Origin: Enterococcus cecorum
Lineage (GTDB): Bacteria; Bacillota; Bacilli; Lactobacillales; Enterococcaceae
DNA length: 41,117 nt
Direction of reading: 5' to 3'
Assembly (NCBI RefSeq): GCF_023221775.1
Contig: NZ_JAKUDS010000023.1
Span: 1-41,117, forward strand
Position numbers and translations under genes: made by a program. A model generated the notes under the pieces. The model saw only the letters and a list, made by a program, of their open reading frames with translations, did no database searches and had not been told where the DNA came from. Positions 1 to 7,790 of this stretch are shown here, piece by piece. Positions within the stretch are counted from its first letter, which is position 1. Each line of letters opens with the position of its first letter.

Positions 1-406
1 AATTGAGCTGATATTTAGCATAATGAAATATAAAAAAGAGATAAGTAAAAAGTGATAAACCAATTATTTTTGTATAATTAAGCGCCCAGTCAATCGCAAA
101 GTGAATTTGTTTAAAAGAAAGCCCGAGATTATACAGCGAGTATTTTCTTTTTTCATTTTGAAGAGTGAGGGTACTTTCTTTTACTCCCACTAGTAGTAAA
201 CAAATAGGCAATAAAAAGAGTAAGGAGAAGTATGCATATTTTTCTTTGATATTATAGCTGAAAAGACTAAATAGTATTGGGGTAATCAATAAATTGTTGA
301 TAAGATGTATTAGATATAACATTTTATCCATTGCTTTTTGACTAGCTAAGTGATTTTTTTCGAAATAAAAACTAGTGATAAAAATGTCTAAAAGATACCG
401 TTTCAT
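1..406 (-). CDS. Membrane protein, partial (cut by window edge)
   Basis: An open frame runs from ATG at 406 leftwards off the window, leaving about 135 N-terminal residues. An AAAGGAG ribosome binding site lies just upstream of the ATG. The protein starts MKRYLLDIFITS, is rich in Ile, Leu and Phe, and shows about three membrane segments (near residues 33-48, 55-75 and 110-130). The charged loop QNEKRKYSLYNLGLSFKQI before the third segment resembles the cytoplasmic loop of FtsX-type ABC permeases (R-x-E-I-x-x-L-x-x-x-G-x-x-x-x-x-I). An ABC permease is therefore a reasonable but weak guess, because the C-terminus is missing. The gene has its own promoter at 436-464. Confidence 0.6.
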   Translation of the reverse strand, partial: MKRYLLDIFITSFYFEKNHLASQKAMDKMLYLIHLINNLLITPILFSLFSYNIKEKYAYFSLLFLLPICLLLVGVKESTLTLQNEKRKYSLYNLGLSFKQIHFAIDWALNYTKIIGLSLFTYLFFIFHYAKYQLN

Positions 407-435
407 CTGTTTTCTCCTTTTCTTTTATTGTAATT

Positions 436-464
436 ATCGTAAACGCTTAAAAAAACTTTGTCAA
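436..464 (-). promoter_or_regulatory. Promoter of the left-edge membrane gene, overlapped by a cre-like site
   Basis: On the minus strand, TTGACA (459-464) and TACGAT (436-441) are separated by 17 bases. The stretch 438-451 reads TTTAAGCGTTTACG on this strand, matching 12 of 14 positions of the CcpA cre consensus TGWAANCGNTNWCA. It overlaps the -10 box. Catabolite repression is an inference. Confidence 0.5.
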
Positions 465-490
465 GATGATAAATCAAGTAGTCATTTGGT

Positions 491-519
491 TTGTAAGCAG
501 GGAAAAACACTGCTACAAT
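491..519 (+). promoter_or_regulatory. Promoter of the broken amidase gene
   Basis: TTGTAA (491-496) and TACAAT (514-519) with a 17-base spacer, 30 bases upstream of the amidase ATG. The promoter looks intact although the gene is not. Confidence 0.5.
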
Positions 520-549
520 ATGGAAAAAAGATAAAATGAGGTTGTTGTC

Positions 550-1019
550 ATGAGTGAGGAAATGGAAAAAATTACGGTTGATTATGAAGCGCCACAAGAA
601 CGTATTCAATATGAAAGTGAGCGTTTGGTTAGCCAAATCAAGGAACAGTTAGTAGGTCAAGATGTTGCTTACTTACATCGACTTGCACCAGAAATTATCG
701 AAAAATCAATTCCGGAACTGCAACAAGCAATTCAAGCAGGGAAATTTAGCTATGAAGATTTAACCGTCTTTTACCTATTGCGGATGTTAGAAACCGATGT
801 CTTAGTAGGTGGATTGAATGCAATTTCTGAGATTCATCCGCAAGCTATCGAACAGGCACGTAAATGTGATGAACAAATGGCAGCGGTAGACTTCAATAAA
901 TATCCATTGTTTGGTATGCCAATTACCTTTAAGGAGAATATTTTAATGAGGAAGATGCTACCTTGCTACAAATTGGCTATGCATTTGAACAAGCGACGAA
1001 GCTAAGAGTTTTACAATGA
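550..1019 (+). pseudogene. Amidase (amidase-signature family) with large internal deletion
   Basis: The first 131 codons (to about 942) encode the N-terminus of an amidase-signature hydrolase: a helical lead, then YPLFGMPITFKENI, the segment carrying the catalytic Lys of the Ser-Ser-Lys triad. After that the reading frame becomes meaningless and stops at 1005. In another frame, 939-1019 encodes YFNEEDATLLQIGYAFEQAT followed by KLRVLQ and a stop, which looks like the normal C-terminus of the same enzyme. Family members are about 480-500 residues, so roughly 330 codons, including the Ser-rich catalytic core, have been lost at a junction near 933-950 that also shifts the frame. Promoter and GAGG-type ribosome binding site remain. 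A 151-residue truncated product could still be made but should lack amidase activity. Confidence 0.85.
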
Positions 1020-1129
1020 TAATTTGTTTTAGTTCAGCGACTAATCTTTGAAGAAAAAGGTCGTTGTACTATATTTTTGCGTTAATTTTTGCTATGCTAG
1101 GAATGTTGATTTTTTTTGAGAAGGGAGTT

Positions 1130-2614
1130 ATGATTTTGCGAAAAACAAATGTGGGCCTAGTGACAGTGGCTATTTTTGTGGCGACTTTCATGACGGCGGT
1201 AGAAGGGACCATTGTGACGACTGCGATGCCTACCATTGTCGGTTCGTTACACGGGATTGAGTTAATGAACTGGGTCTTTTCGATTTATCTATTAACCAGT
1301 GCGATGTTAACCCCAATTTATGGAAAACTAACGGATAAAATTGGCCGCAAACCTGTTTTCATGGTGGGAACTTTGCTTTTTATTATTGGTTCAGCACTCT
1401 GTGGCATGAGCTTTAATATGCATACGTTGATTTTAGCGCGGGCTTTACAAGGAATGGGTGCTGGTGCTTTAATGCCGGTTTCATTGACTTTGTTGGCGGA
1501 CCTTTATCCAATTGAACAGCGTACAAAGGTCATGGGTTATAATTCAACGATGTGGGGAATAGCTAGCGTAATTGGGCCATTAGCTGGTGGGTTAATTGTT
1601 GATACAGTTGGATGGCATTGGATTTTCTTTATTAATGTGCCAATCGGTTTAGTGCAATTATTCTTAGTTTTTATGAGTTTGCATGAAGAAAAACGCGCTC
1701 GTGAAACGAAGAAAATGGATTTGTTCGGTAGTGTTGTTTTGATGTTGGTCTTGCTTAGTTTATTAGCTGGTTTCCAATTATTAAGTGATCAAGGCTTTGG
1801 TTGGCTGGTCATGAGTTGCTTTATTGCTAGCGTGCTATTTTTCGTGTTATTCATTTGGGTGGAAAAACGTGCCGAAGATCCAATTATTACTTTTAGCCTG
1901 TTTAAAAATCCTTTATTTGTTGGCGTTAATCTGATTGCGGCATTGGTGAGTGGCATCTTAATGGGGGTAGATGTGTATATTCCAATGTGGATGCAAGGTG
2001 TATTAGGTTTAGCTGCTGGGATTGGTGGCTTAGTATTAGCGCCGATTTCCTTATTCTGGGTTGTAGGTACGAATGTGGCCAGTAAAATGATGGTCAAACA
2101 ATCGATTCAAAAGGTTGTCATGCTTGGTTTGTTGGCAATTCTTATGACAACGGTTGGTTTATTTTTCGCTCCGATGGGGATTGGCGCATGGTATTTTGTC
2201 TTGCTGATGTTTATTTTTGGGATTGGCATGGGTATGGTAATTGTTTCGACAACGGTCTCTGCACAACAAGTTGTACCCAAAAGTCACTTGGGAGAAGCAA
2301 CCTCATTTAATACCTTGGTTAGAACCATTGGACAAACGGTGATGGTAGCTGTCTTTGGTTTAATCTTTAACTTTATGACCAACCAAGAATTAGATAAGCA
2401 ACATTTAGCTGGACGCACAGATTTGTTAAACCAATTTGTTAATCCTAAAACTGCGCATCAAGTGGCGAGCAATTTACATGAAGCGTTGCGAAAAGTACTT
2501 TACGAAGGGCTCCACGCAGCATTCTTAGTAACTATTTTACTGGCAGTGATTAGTATGATTTGTGTGAAGATTTATATCCGAAATCAAGTGAAATTAAGCG
2601 AATTAGAGGAATAA
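1130..2614 (+). CDS. EmrB/QacA-type MFS drug transporter (DHA2, 14 TM)
   Basis: A proton-coupled multidrug exporter of the major facilitator superfamily in the cell membrane. At 494 residues with about 14 hydrophobic segments it has the size of the DHA2 family. It carries the motif-A loop (GKLTDKIGRKPVF) between helices 2 and 3 and the antiporter motif C (GIASVIGPLAGGLI) in helix 5. An early acidic residue in TAVEGTIV is in the usual DHA2 position. An AAGGGAG site precedes ATG 1130 by only two bases; the in-frame TTG at 1136 has better spacing and could be the true start. A longer frame from TTG 1064 has no ribosome binding site. The gene is tail to tail with a TetR regulator, a frequent pairing for drug pumps, but the substrate is unknown. 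Confidence 0.85.
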   Translation: MILRKTNVGLVTVAIFVATFMTAVEGTIVTTAMPTIVGSLHGIELMNWVFSIYLLTSAMLTPIYGKLTDKIGRKPVFMVGTLLFIIGSALCGMSFNMHTLILARALQGMGAGALMPVSLTLLADLYPIEQRTKVMGYNSTMWGIASVIGPLAGGLIVDTVGWHWIFFINVPIGLVQLFLVFMSLHEEKRARETKKMDLFGSVVLMLVLLSLLAGFQLLSDQGFGWLVMSCFIASVLFFVLFIWVEKRAEDPIITFSLFKNPLFVGVNLIAALVSGILMGVDVYIPMWMQGVLGLAAGIGGLVLAPISLFWVVGTNVASKMMVKQSIQKVVMLGLLAILMTTVGLFFAPMGIGAWYFVLLMFIFGIGMGMVIVSTTVSAQQVVPKSHLGEATSFNTLVRTIGQTVMVAVFGLIFNFMTNQELDKQHLAGRTDLLNQFVNPKTAHQVASNLHEALRKVLYEGLHAAFLVTILLAVISMICVKIYIRNQVKLSELEE

Positions 2615-2646
2615 AAAAAGAACGGTTGGCTGACCGTTCTTTTTTA
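2613..2646. terminator. Bidirectional terminator between the MFS and TetR genes
   Basis: A perfect stem AAAAAAGAACGGT / ACCGTTCTTTTTT with a 6-base loop (2627-2632). It overlaps the stop codons of both convergent genes and has U-runs on both strands. Confidence 0.9.
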
Positions 2647-3210
2647 TGCACTCATTTGGATTTGTAAGACATATTGTTCGAATTGGTGCTTAAAGCTATC
2701 AAAATAAAGAGCAGCTGGTACTTTTTGCGACTTTTTCCATTCATAGGCCATACCGATTAATAGCCAACTGGTTGAAGTCGTTAATATTTCGCTTTCTGGT
2801 GTGCGCAATGATTTTGGAATCGCACGTTGTAAAATCAGTTGCAAATCTTCTCTTAATACAGGGCTAGTATAAAAACTCAAGGCTTCGACATAGTTCTTCT
2901 TGCAGATGCTAGCCATATCGGTATGAAAATCAGCCAAAATTAAGAAAATCTTCTTTAATAACTCTAAAGAAAAAGGCTCGTCTGGTAGAATTTGTTCTTG
3001 AATTTGAGCGAGTAAAGTTTCTTTAGTAATCATGTCTAGCAAGTGATATTTATCAGTAAAATAATTATAAAAAGTGGCTCGATTGATTTGTGCTTGATTG
3101 GTAATATCGGCAATTTTGATTTTTTCTAAACTTTTTTGATGCAATAAAGTAATGAAGGCCTCGATGATTTGTTGGCGTGTTTTTTTACTGCGAATATCAA
3201 TAGTTGTCAT
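2644..3210 (-). CDS. TetR/AcrR family transcriptional regulator
   Basis: A 188-residue one-domain-pair repressor. The N-terminal helix-turn-helix spans about residues 5-50: ITNQAQINRATFYNYF, the classic TetR recognition region, followed by YHLLDMI. The C-terminal ligand domain is unassigned. An in-frame ATG at 3219 directly abuts the AGAAAGG ribosome binding site; the ATG at 3210 sits 9 bases from it and is chosen as start. It lies tail to tail with the EmrB-type transporter and may control it, but no operator upstream of the transporter was identified. Confidence 0.85.
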   Translation of the reverse strand: MTTIDIRSKKTRQQIIEAFITLLHQKSLEKIKIADITNQAQINRATFYNYFTDKYHLLDMITKETLLAQIQEQILPDEPFSLELLKKIFLILADFHTDMASICKKNYVEALSFYTSPVLREDLQLILQRAIPKSLRTPESEILTTSTSWLLIGMAYEWKKSQKVPAALYFDSFKHQFEQYVLQIQMSA

Positions 3211-3233
3211 GACGTTCATCCTTTCTTTTTTTC

Positions 3234-3262
3234 ATTATATCAAGAATGGATGAATTTACCAA
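3234..3262 (-). promoter_or_regulatory. Promoter of the TetR gene
   Basis: On the minus strand TTGGTA (3257-3262), a 17-base spacer, then TATAAT (3234-3239) preceded by TGA, an extended -10. Transcription would begin about 16 bases before the ATG at 3210, supporting that start. Confidence 0.7.
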
Positions 3263-3371
3263 AAAAATGCTTTAGCGCACGAGACAAGGATAAAATACTC
3301 AAGTCATCAGTAGATAATTAATCATAATAATGTGAAAAAATTCTTATTTTTAAACTATTTTTTCTAAACTG

Positions 3372-3403
3372 TGTTATACTATAGATAATAGAAAGCGCTA
3401 TCA
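3372..3403 (+). promoter_or_regulatory. Extended -10 promoter with CcpA cre site for the decarboxylase genes
   Basis: TGT-TATACT (3372-3380) forms an extended -10. Ten bases downstream, AGAAAGCGCTATCA (3390-3403) matches 13 of 14 positions of the cre consensus TGWAANCGNTNWCA. Its position over the start of transcription suggests repression by CcpA during growth on preferred sugars. The -35 region is poor. Confidence 0.65.
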
Positions 3404-3427
3404 AAAAAGTGGTAAGAAGGTGAGTGT

Positions 3428-3553
3428 ATGTATGGATTAGGCGATATTCTATTTTTAACGCTCTTTGCGATGCTTGTAGTTTTTGTTGTCTTGCTAGGCA
3501 TCTGGGGGCTAATGGTAGTTATGAGTAAAATCTTAAATCAAGGTGGAAAGTAG
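3428..3553 (+). CDS. Small membrane subunit, OadG/gamma-like
   Basis: A 41-residue protein with a single hydrophobic helix (about residues 7-33) and a short basic tail (SKILNQGGK). An AAGGTGAG ribosome binding site is 3 bases from the ATG. It ends 9 bases before the decarboxylase beta-subunit gene, so the two are co-transcribed. In sodium-pumping decarboxylases the gamma/delta subunit is a small one-helix protein that joins the beta subunit to the carboxyltransferase. Size, topology and position fit, but the sequence is too short for a firm family call. The Pro-rich, zinc-binding C-terminal extension found in many gamma subunits is absent. Confidence 0.65.
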   Translation: MYGLGDILFLTLFAMLVVFVVLLGIWGLMVVMSKILNQGGK

Positions 3554-3562
3554 GGTGAGCAT

Positions 3563-4693
3563 ATGTCAGCAATTGTTCAACAAATGATTGAAACTTCAGG
3601 AATAGCCAATTTAACGTTGCAAAATGGAATCATGATTTTATTAGCGTGTTTCTTTTTATATTTGGGAATTAAAAAGAAATATGAGCCGTATTTAATGATT
3701 CCGATTGCCTTTGGGATGTTGTTAGTGAATTTACCTTTAGCGAATCTTATGGCCGGTGCTTCTAATGGTCAACCAGGCGGCTTATTGCATTATTTATATT
3801 TAGGTACGGAATTAGGCATTTATCCCCCATTAATCTTTTTGTGTTTAGGAGCAGCGACAGATTTTGAACCCTTACTTGCCAATCCTTATACGATTCTTTT
3901 GGGGGGAGCAGCTCAGTTTGGAATTTTTGCGGCCTTTTTCCTAGCCCTTCTTTTCCATATGTCCCCACAAGAAGCAGCTTCCATCGGGATTATTGGTGGG
4001 GCAGATGGTCCGACAGCAATCTTTTTAACCAGTCGATTAGCACCTAACTTACTACCTGCCATCGCTTTAGCAGCCTATTCCTATATGGCATTGGTGCCCA
4101 TTATTCAACCACCGATTATTCGTGCACTAACTACAGAAAAAGAACGTCAATGTCCAATGAAAGTTACCCGCAAAGTGAGTCAAAAGGAAAAAATTATCTT
4201 TCCAATCGCGGTGACAATTTTTGTGAGTTTATTAGTTCCTAGTGCCACGACATTGATTGGTTGCTTGATGTTAGGAAATCTAATTCGTGAAGTCAAATTA
4301 GTACCGAAATTATCCGAAGTCTTACAAAATGTCTTTATGTATATTATTACCGTTATTTTAGGTTTAACAGTTGGTGCCAAGGCTGAAGGAAATTTATTCT
4401 TATCAAAAACGACCTTAATTATCATTATGCTTGGGTTAATCGCTTTTGCAGTCGGCACCGCTTCAGGGGTATTGATGGGAAAACTCATGTATTATGTGAC
4501 TAAAGGGAAAGTAAACCCAATGATTGGTGCGGCAGGAGTATCCGCTGTTCCAATGGCTGCGCGTGTGGTTCATTTAGAAGGTCAAAAAGCCAATCCTCAT
4601 AACTATTTATTGATGTATGCGATGGGACCAAATGTTGCCGGGGTCATTGGTTCAGCCGTGGCAGCCGGTGTTTTACTCGCCTTCTTCCAATAA
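3563..4693 (+). CDS. oadB: Sodium ion-translocating decarboxylase, beta subunit (OadB/GcdB family)
   Basis: A 376-residue polytopic membrane protein, the usual size for this family. The beta subunit couples decarboxylation of carboxybiotin to outward Na+ transport. Family signatures visible are ATDFEPLL, IGIIGGADGPTAIF (the re-entrant loop with the conserved Asp that binds Na+), and GAAGVSAVPMAARV followed by NYLLMYAMGPNVAGVIGSAV near the C-terminus. It follows the one-helix subunit and sits under a cre site. The carboxyltransferase alpha subunit, biotin carrier and citrate genes usually found next to it are not here, so the complex is incomplete in this window. Partners may be encoded elsewhere, or this may be an orphan pump remnant. 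Confidence 0.9.
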   Translation: MSAIVQQMIETSGIANLTLQNGIMILLACFFLYLGIKKKYEPYLMIPIAFGMLLVNLPLANLMAGASNGQPGGLLHYLYLGTELGIYPPLIFLCLGAATDFEPLLANPYTILLGGAAQFGIFAAFFLALLFHMSPQEAASIGIIGGADGPTAIFLTSRLAPNLLPAIALAAYSYMALVPIIQPPIIRALTTEKERQCPMKVTRKVSQKEKIIFPIAVTIFVSLLVPSATTLIGCLMLGNLIREVKLVPKLSEVLQNVFMYIITVILGLTVGAKAEGNLFLSKTTLIIIMLGLIAFAVGTASGVLMGKLMYYVTKGKVNPMIGAAGVSAVPMAARVVHLEGQKANPHNYLLMYAMGPNVAGVIGSAVAAGVLLAFFQ

Positions 4694-5048
4694 TTGTTTT
4701 TCAATAAGTGATTGTCCGCTGTGAAACAAATTTTTTTAGTGAAACAAGGCGAAAAAATAAAACGCTTTTTGGGAAATAGTCTGTATGAAATTGCGTCAAA
4801 TTAGTATTCTTTTATCTCCATTTTTTTGAGGATAATTCACGTAAACAGTTTTACTTGTTGATATACAAATGTTTGTTCTGCTTTAAAAGTGGATGATATC
4901 AACACGTCAAGAAAAAAATTTACTTTCAAAAAAAATTGTGAAACAAAAATTCCGATATTTTTTGAATGATGTGGATAACTCAAAAAGATTTGCTTTTCAG
5001 CTTCCTTATGGTAAAGTATCATTATGGAAAATGAAAGGGGCAGCATGT
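4694..5048. other. 355-base intergenic region with a 9-bp inverted repeat
   Basis: No gene is supported. TGTTGATAT (4856-4864) and ATATCAACA (4896-4904) form a perfect inverted repeat with 31 bases between. GTGAAACAA occurs three times (near 4720, 4739 and 4938). A weak promoter for msrC may be TTGCTT (4990-4995) and TAAAGT (5012-5017). No convincing terminator for the decarboxylase gene was seen. Confidence 0.4.
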
Positions 5049-5516
5049 ATGTGGTCAAAAGAAGAAAAACGTGAAGCCTATGAGTTATTACTGCTTCAAC
5101 AAAAAGGCTTATTAGAAATTGAAAGTAATTGGATTGCAAATTTGAGTAATTCATCTGCTTTATTAAATGAAACATTAAAGGAAACTGTATTTGCCGGTTA
5201 TTATCTTTTTGATGGGCAAGAATTAATTTTAGGACCATTTCAAGGGCGAGTTTCTTGTACGCGAATTCAAATGGGCAAAGGCGTTTGCGGTGAATCTGCG
5301 CAAAAGGAAAAAACACTCATTGTCCCTAATGTCAAAGAGCATGAGAATTATATTTCCTGTGATTCTGCAGCAATGTCTGAAATTGTTGTGCCAATGGTTA
5401 AAGACGGCAAATTAATCGGTGTACTGGATATCGATAGTTCTAAAATTGGCATGTATGATGAAATCGATCAAGAATTTTTAGAACAATATGTCGCTATTCT
5501 TTTAGATAGTTTATAA
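5049..5516 (+). CDS. msrC: Free methionine-(R)-sulfoxide reductase (GAF domain, fRMsr)
   Basis: Reduces free methionine-R-sulfoxide in the cytoplasm using thioredoxin, repairing oxidised methionine. The 155-residue protein is a single GAF domain. Cys70, Cys80 and Cys104 have the same 10- and 24-residue spacing as the three functional cysteines of the E. coli enzyme, in contexts SCTRIQMGKGVCGE and ISCDSA. The C-terminal LIGVLDIDSS strand is also typical. The frame is open upstream to 4893, but GAAAGGGG lies 8 bases before ATG 5049, and this start gives the family length. It appears to be a single-gene unit closed by its own terminator. Confidence 0.92.
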   Translation: MWSKEEKREAYELLLLQQKGLLEIESNWIANLSNSSALLNETLKETVFAGYYLFDGQELILGPFQGRVSCTRIQMGKGVCGESAQKEKTLIVPNVKEHENYISCDSAAMSEIVVPMVKDGKLIGVLDIDSSKIGMYDEIDQEFLEQYVAILLDSL

Positions 5517-5526
5517 TGAAAGCTTC

Positions 5527-5572
5527 AAAGCGGCTTCTTTTCTAGAGTTTAGAGAAGAGGCCGTTTATTTTA
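5527..5572 (+). terminator. Terminator after msrC
   Basis: An AAAGCGGCTTCTTTTCT / AGAGAAGAGGCCGTTT stem with one bulge, followed by TTATTTTATT. Confidence 0.75.
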
Positions 5573-5603
5573 TTAAGATTTGTTTAGAATGAAATAACAT
5601 CTA

Positions 5604-5632
5604 TTCACATACCATTTGGAAAGTTTTATACT
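5604..5632 (+). promoter_or_regulatory. Promoter of the glycerophosphodiesterase gene
   Basis: TTCACA (5604-5609), 17-base spacer, TATACT (5627-5632). The start of transcription would be about 26 bases before ATG 5665. Confidence 0.6.
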
Positions 5633-5664
5633 GGTTCATAGTTAAGAAAAGATGGTATTAAATT

Positions 5665-7662
5665 ATGAAAAATAAAAAAATTATCGGTGGTGTAACGCTG
5701 GCTATCATCCTAATCGGTCTGCTTATTTATTGTTATGCAGATGATATTTATCTGGCTTTACATCCACCTAAAGAAGAGCATGTTTTTAAAACAAAACCAG
5801 ATGCGATGATTCCTCAATTAGCCCATCAGCTAGGTTTAGCCAATGCTACCCAAATGGATGGATTAGCCAATCAAGCGGTGAAAGTCTATAATCATCAGTC
5901 GCAATCTAACAATGGCTATTTTGAAAGTTATATCGAAGTACCAGTTAGTCAACAAAGTCGTTTTGTTTCAATGGTCTTTTATCAAACAAATAGTAAAGAT
6001 TATTATGAGATTCCAGCTAAGAAATTATCTGATACGACTTATTATATTCAAACAAAATTTTTTTCTCAGTGGCCAAAAACGAAATGGCGCCAAGGAGTTT
6101 TGCTTTCGGGGATGTTGATGGAGTATGAATATTTTCCAATTCAAGATCATTTCAAAGCAAAAAATTATCATCAACCAAAGCCATCATTCTATCCGAGCCT
6201 TCAGTTAGCTTCTCCTCAACCAATGCATTTGATTAAAGAGAAACGATTGAAAAGGATAGTCCAAAAAGAAAGAAAATCGCAAAAACATGAATTCATGGCG
6301 CATCATTTAACAGACTTTTCTTTAGCTGATTTTGAACATCAAGAACAAAATAGCATTGAGAGTATGTATTTTGACTATACGAATATTGATGATGGAAAGA
6401 TTCAGATGGATTTCAACTTTACTTATCCATTATTAAAAAAAGTTTCTTATCAAATAGCGATGTTTAGTCAGGCAAATGGCTTGGATGATGTCAAAAATTA
6501 TCCCTTAAAACAAACAGGAACAAATCATTTATCTTTATATTTTACAAACCATGATCATAATCGCTATGAGACGGGTTATTATACTGGCTATATTCAAAGA
6601 AATACGCCAACTCAGTCACAAGTGAGTTTCATTAGCAAGCAATTTTTCATTCCTAAATATATTTTGAAAACTATTAGTTACAAAATGGAGAAAATAGATG
6701 GTCCACGTGGTATTTATGCGCTACAATTGAAGTTAAATAAGAATGAGCGTATTTTGCAAGCACGTTTTGCAGTATGGACGGCTAGAGGGAATCAAGATGA
6801 CTTGCAATGGTATACAGTTAATTCGCCAAATCAACAAGGTATTTTTGAAGTGATGATTGATACGCGTAAAGTACATTTTGATGGTAAAGAAATTGATAGT
6901 CTAGTAGACGTTGAGATTGATCAAACAGGGACACAAAGGATGGGTGAAATGAAAGATAAGGTATCGAAAAATCGAGTAGCTATGTTTGTCAATCATCGGG
7001 GCAATCATCAATATGCACCGGAAAATTCATTGCCAGCTTTTAAGCAAACAAAATATGAAGCGATTGAGACAGATATTCATTTAACAGCAGACCAACAGTG
7101 GGTGATTATGCATGATGATTCCTTAGAGCGTACAAGTAACGGTAGAGGAAAATTAGGCTTATTTACTTACCAACAACTTCTTCAATTTCATTTAATCGGT
7201 ATTGGCGAGCAGCATTATGTATATGCGGAGTTAAAGATTCCGACATTATCAGAGTTTTTAGCAATTTGTCAAAGCAAGCAAAAAATCCCGGTAATTGAGA
7301 TTAAGGATAAAGAAATAAATGAAGCTGCTTATCAAAATTTGGTGCAAATGGTGCGTGAAGCTGGTTTTGGTTTGACTGCTAGATTTATTTCGTTTCATTA
7401 TGAACCCTTAAAAGTAATCAAACAAATCATGCCTGAAGCTGCGGTGATGTATTTAGATAAAGATATCACTGCAAGTAATATCAACAAAGCCAAACACTTA
7501 GGAACGCGAGCTGGCTTAAATATTAAATGGCAAAATCTAACCTATGACAAAGTAGCTCAAGCCAAAGCTGCTGGTCTACAGGTTGGTGCCTGGACCGTAC
7601 CTGCAAGTCAATATTGGCAAATGGAACAAATGGGTGTGGATTATATTACAACAGATGATTAG
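5665..7662 (+). CDS. Membrane-anchored glycerophosphodiester phosphodiesterase with GBS_Bsp-like module
   Basis: A 665-residue protein. Residues 6-26 form one membrane helix that anchors it with the bulk outside. About residues 30-340 match no family I recognise. About residues 345-430 resemble the GBS_Bsp-like repeat (FAVWTARGNQDDLQWY around Trp371). From about 440 to the end is a GDPD domain: His444 in NHRG, then PENS, Glu468 and Asp470 in ETDIH, and His483 in MHDD are the expected metal and catalytic residues; WTVPASQ and DYITTDD close the barrel. GDPD enzymes cleave glycerophosphodiesters to glycerol-3-phosphate and an alcohol. An extracellular enzyme could act on deacylated lipids or lipoteichoic acid backbone; that substrate is inference. 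The ribosome binding site is weak (AAGATGG). Flanked by its own promoter and terminator. Confidence 0.85.
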   Translation: MKNKKIIGGVTLAIILIGLLIYCYADDIYLALHPPKEEHVFKTKPDAMIPQLAHQLGLANATQMDGLANQAVKVYNHQSQSNNGYFESYIEVPVSQQSRFVSMVFYQTNSKDYYEIPAKKLSDTTYYIQTKFFSQWPKTKWRQGVLLSGMLMEYEYFPIQDHFKAKNYHQPKPSFYPSLQLASPQPMHLIKEKRLKRIVQKERKSQKHEFMAHHLTDFSLADFEHQEQNSIESMYFDYTNIDDGKIQMDFNFTYPLLKKVSYQIAMFSQANGLDDVKNYPLKQTGTNHLSLYFTNHDHNRYETGYYTGYIQRNTPTQSQVSFISKQFFIPKYILKTISYKMEKIDGPRGIYALQLKLNKNERILQARFAVWTARGNQDDLQWYTVNSPNQQGIFEVMIDTRKVHFDGKEIDSLVDVEIDQTGTQRMGEMKDKVSKNRVAMFVNHRGNHQYAPENSLPAFKQTKYEAIETDIHLTADQQWVIMHDDSLERTSNGRGKLGLFTYQQLLQFHLIGIGEQHYVYAELKIPTLSEFLAICQSKQKIPVIEIKDKEINEAAYQNLVQMVREAGFGLTARFISFHYEPLKVIKQIMPEAAVMYLDKDITASNINKAKHLGTRAGLNIKWQNLTYDKVAQAKAAGLQVGAWTVPASQYWQMEQMGVDYITTDD

Positions 7663-7666
7663 CAAG

Positions 7667-7714
7667 AAATCAGCGTGTTTCCTCCAAACCACGAGAGGGA
7701 ACACGCTGATTTTG
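7667..7714 (+). terminator. Terminator after the glycerophosphodiesterase
   Basis: A long stem AAATCAGCGTGTTT / AACACGCTGATTTT, extended by an inner CCTC / GAGG pairing, then TTTTG. Confidence 0.85.
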
Positions 7715-7730
7715 TTAGTTTACAAAATGT

Positions 7731-7766
7731 AAAGAAAAAGCGTTGAACAATCTCAACGCTTTCTTT
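7731..7766 (-). terminator. Terminator of tmRNA
   Basis: On the minus strand AAAGCGTTGA / TCAACGCTTT with a 6-base loop and then TTTTCTTT, 25 bases beyond the tmRNA 3' end. Confidence 0.85.
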
Positions 7767-7790
7767 GGTACATTCTCAAAAAATACCTAA

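Noticed and set aside
403-636. A 77-codon minus-strand frame across the amidase start
   Set aside because: It covers the amidase promoter and start on the other strand and has no ribosome binding site.
1064-1129. Longer N-terminus for the EmrB-like transporter from TTG 1064
   Set aside because: No ribosome binding site before 1064, and it adds an extra hydrophobic segment not expected in this family.
3232-3275. A 9-codon frame starting at the ATG near 3248
   Set aside because: No ribosome binding site, and it lies in the minus-strand TetR promoter.
4837-5316. A 159-codon minus-strand frame opposite msrC
   Set aside because: It runs antisense to the clearly coding msrC gene, has no ribosome binding site and resembles no family.
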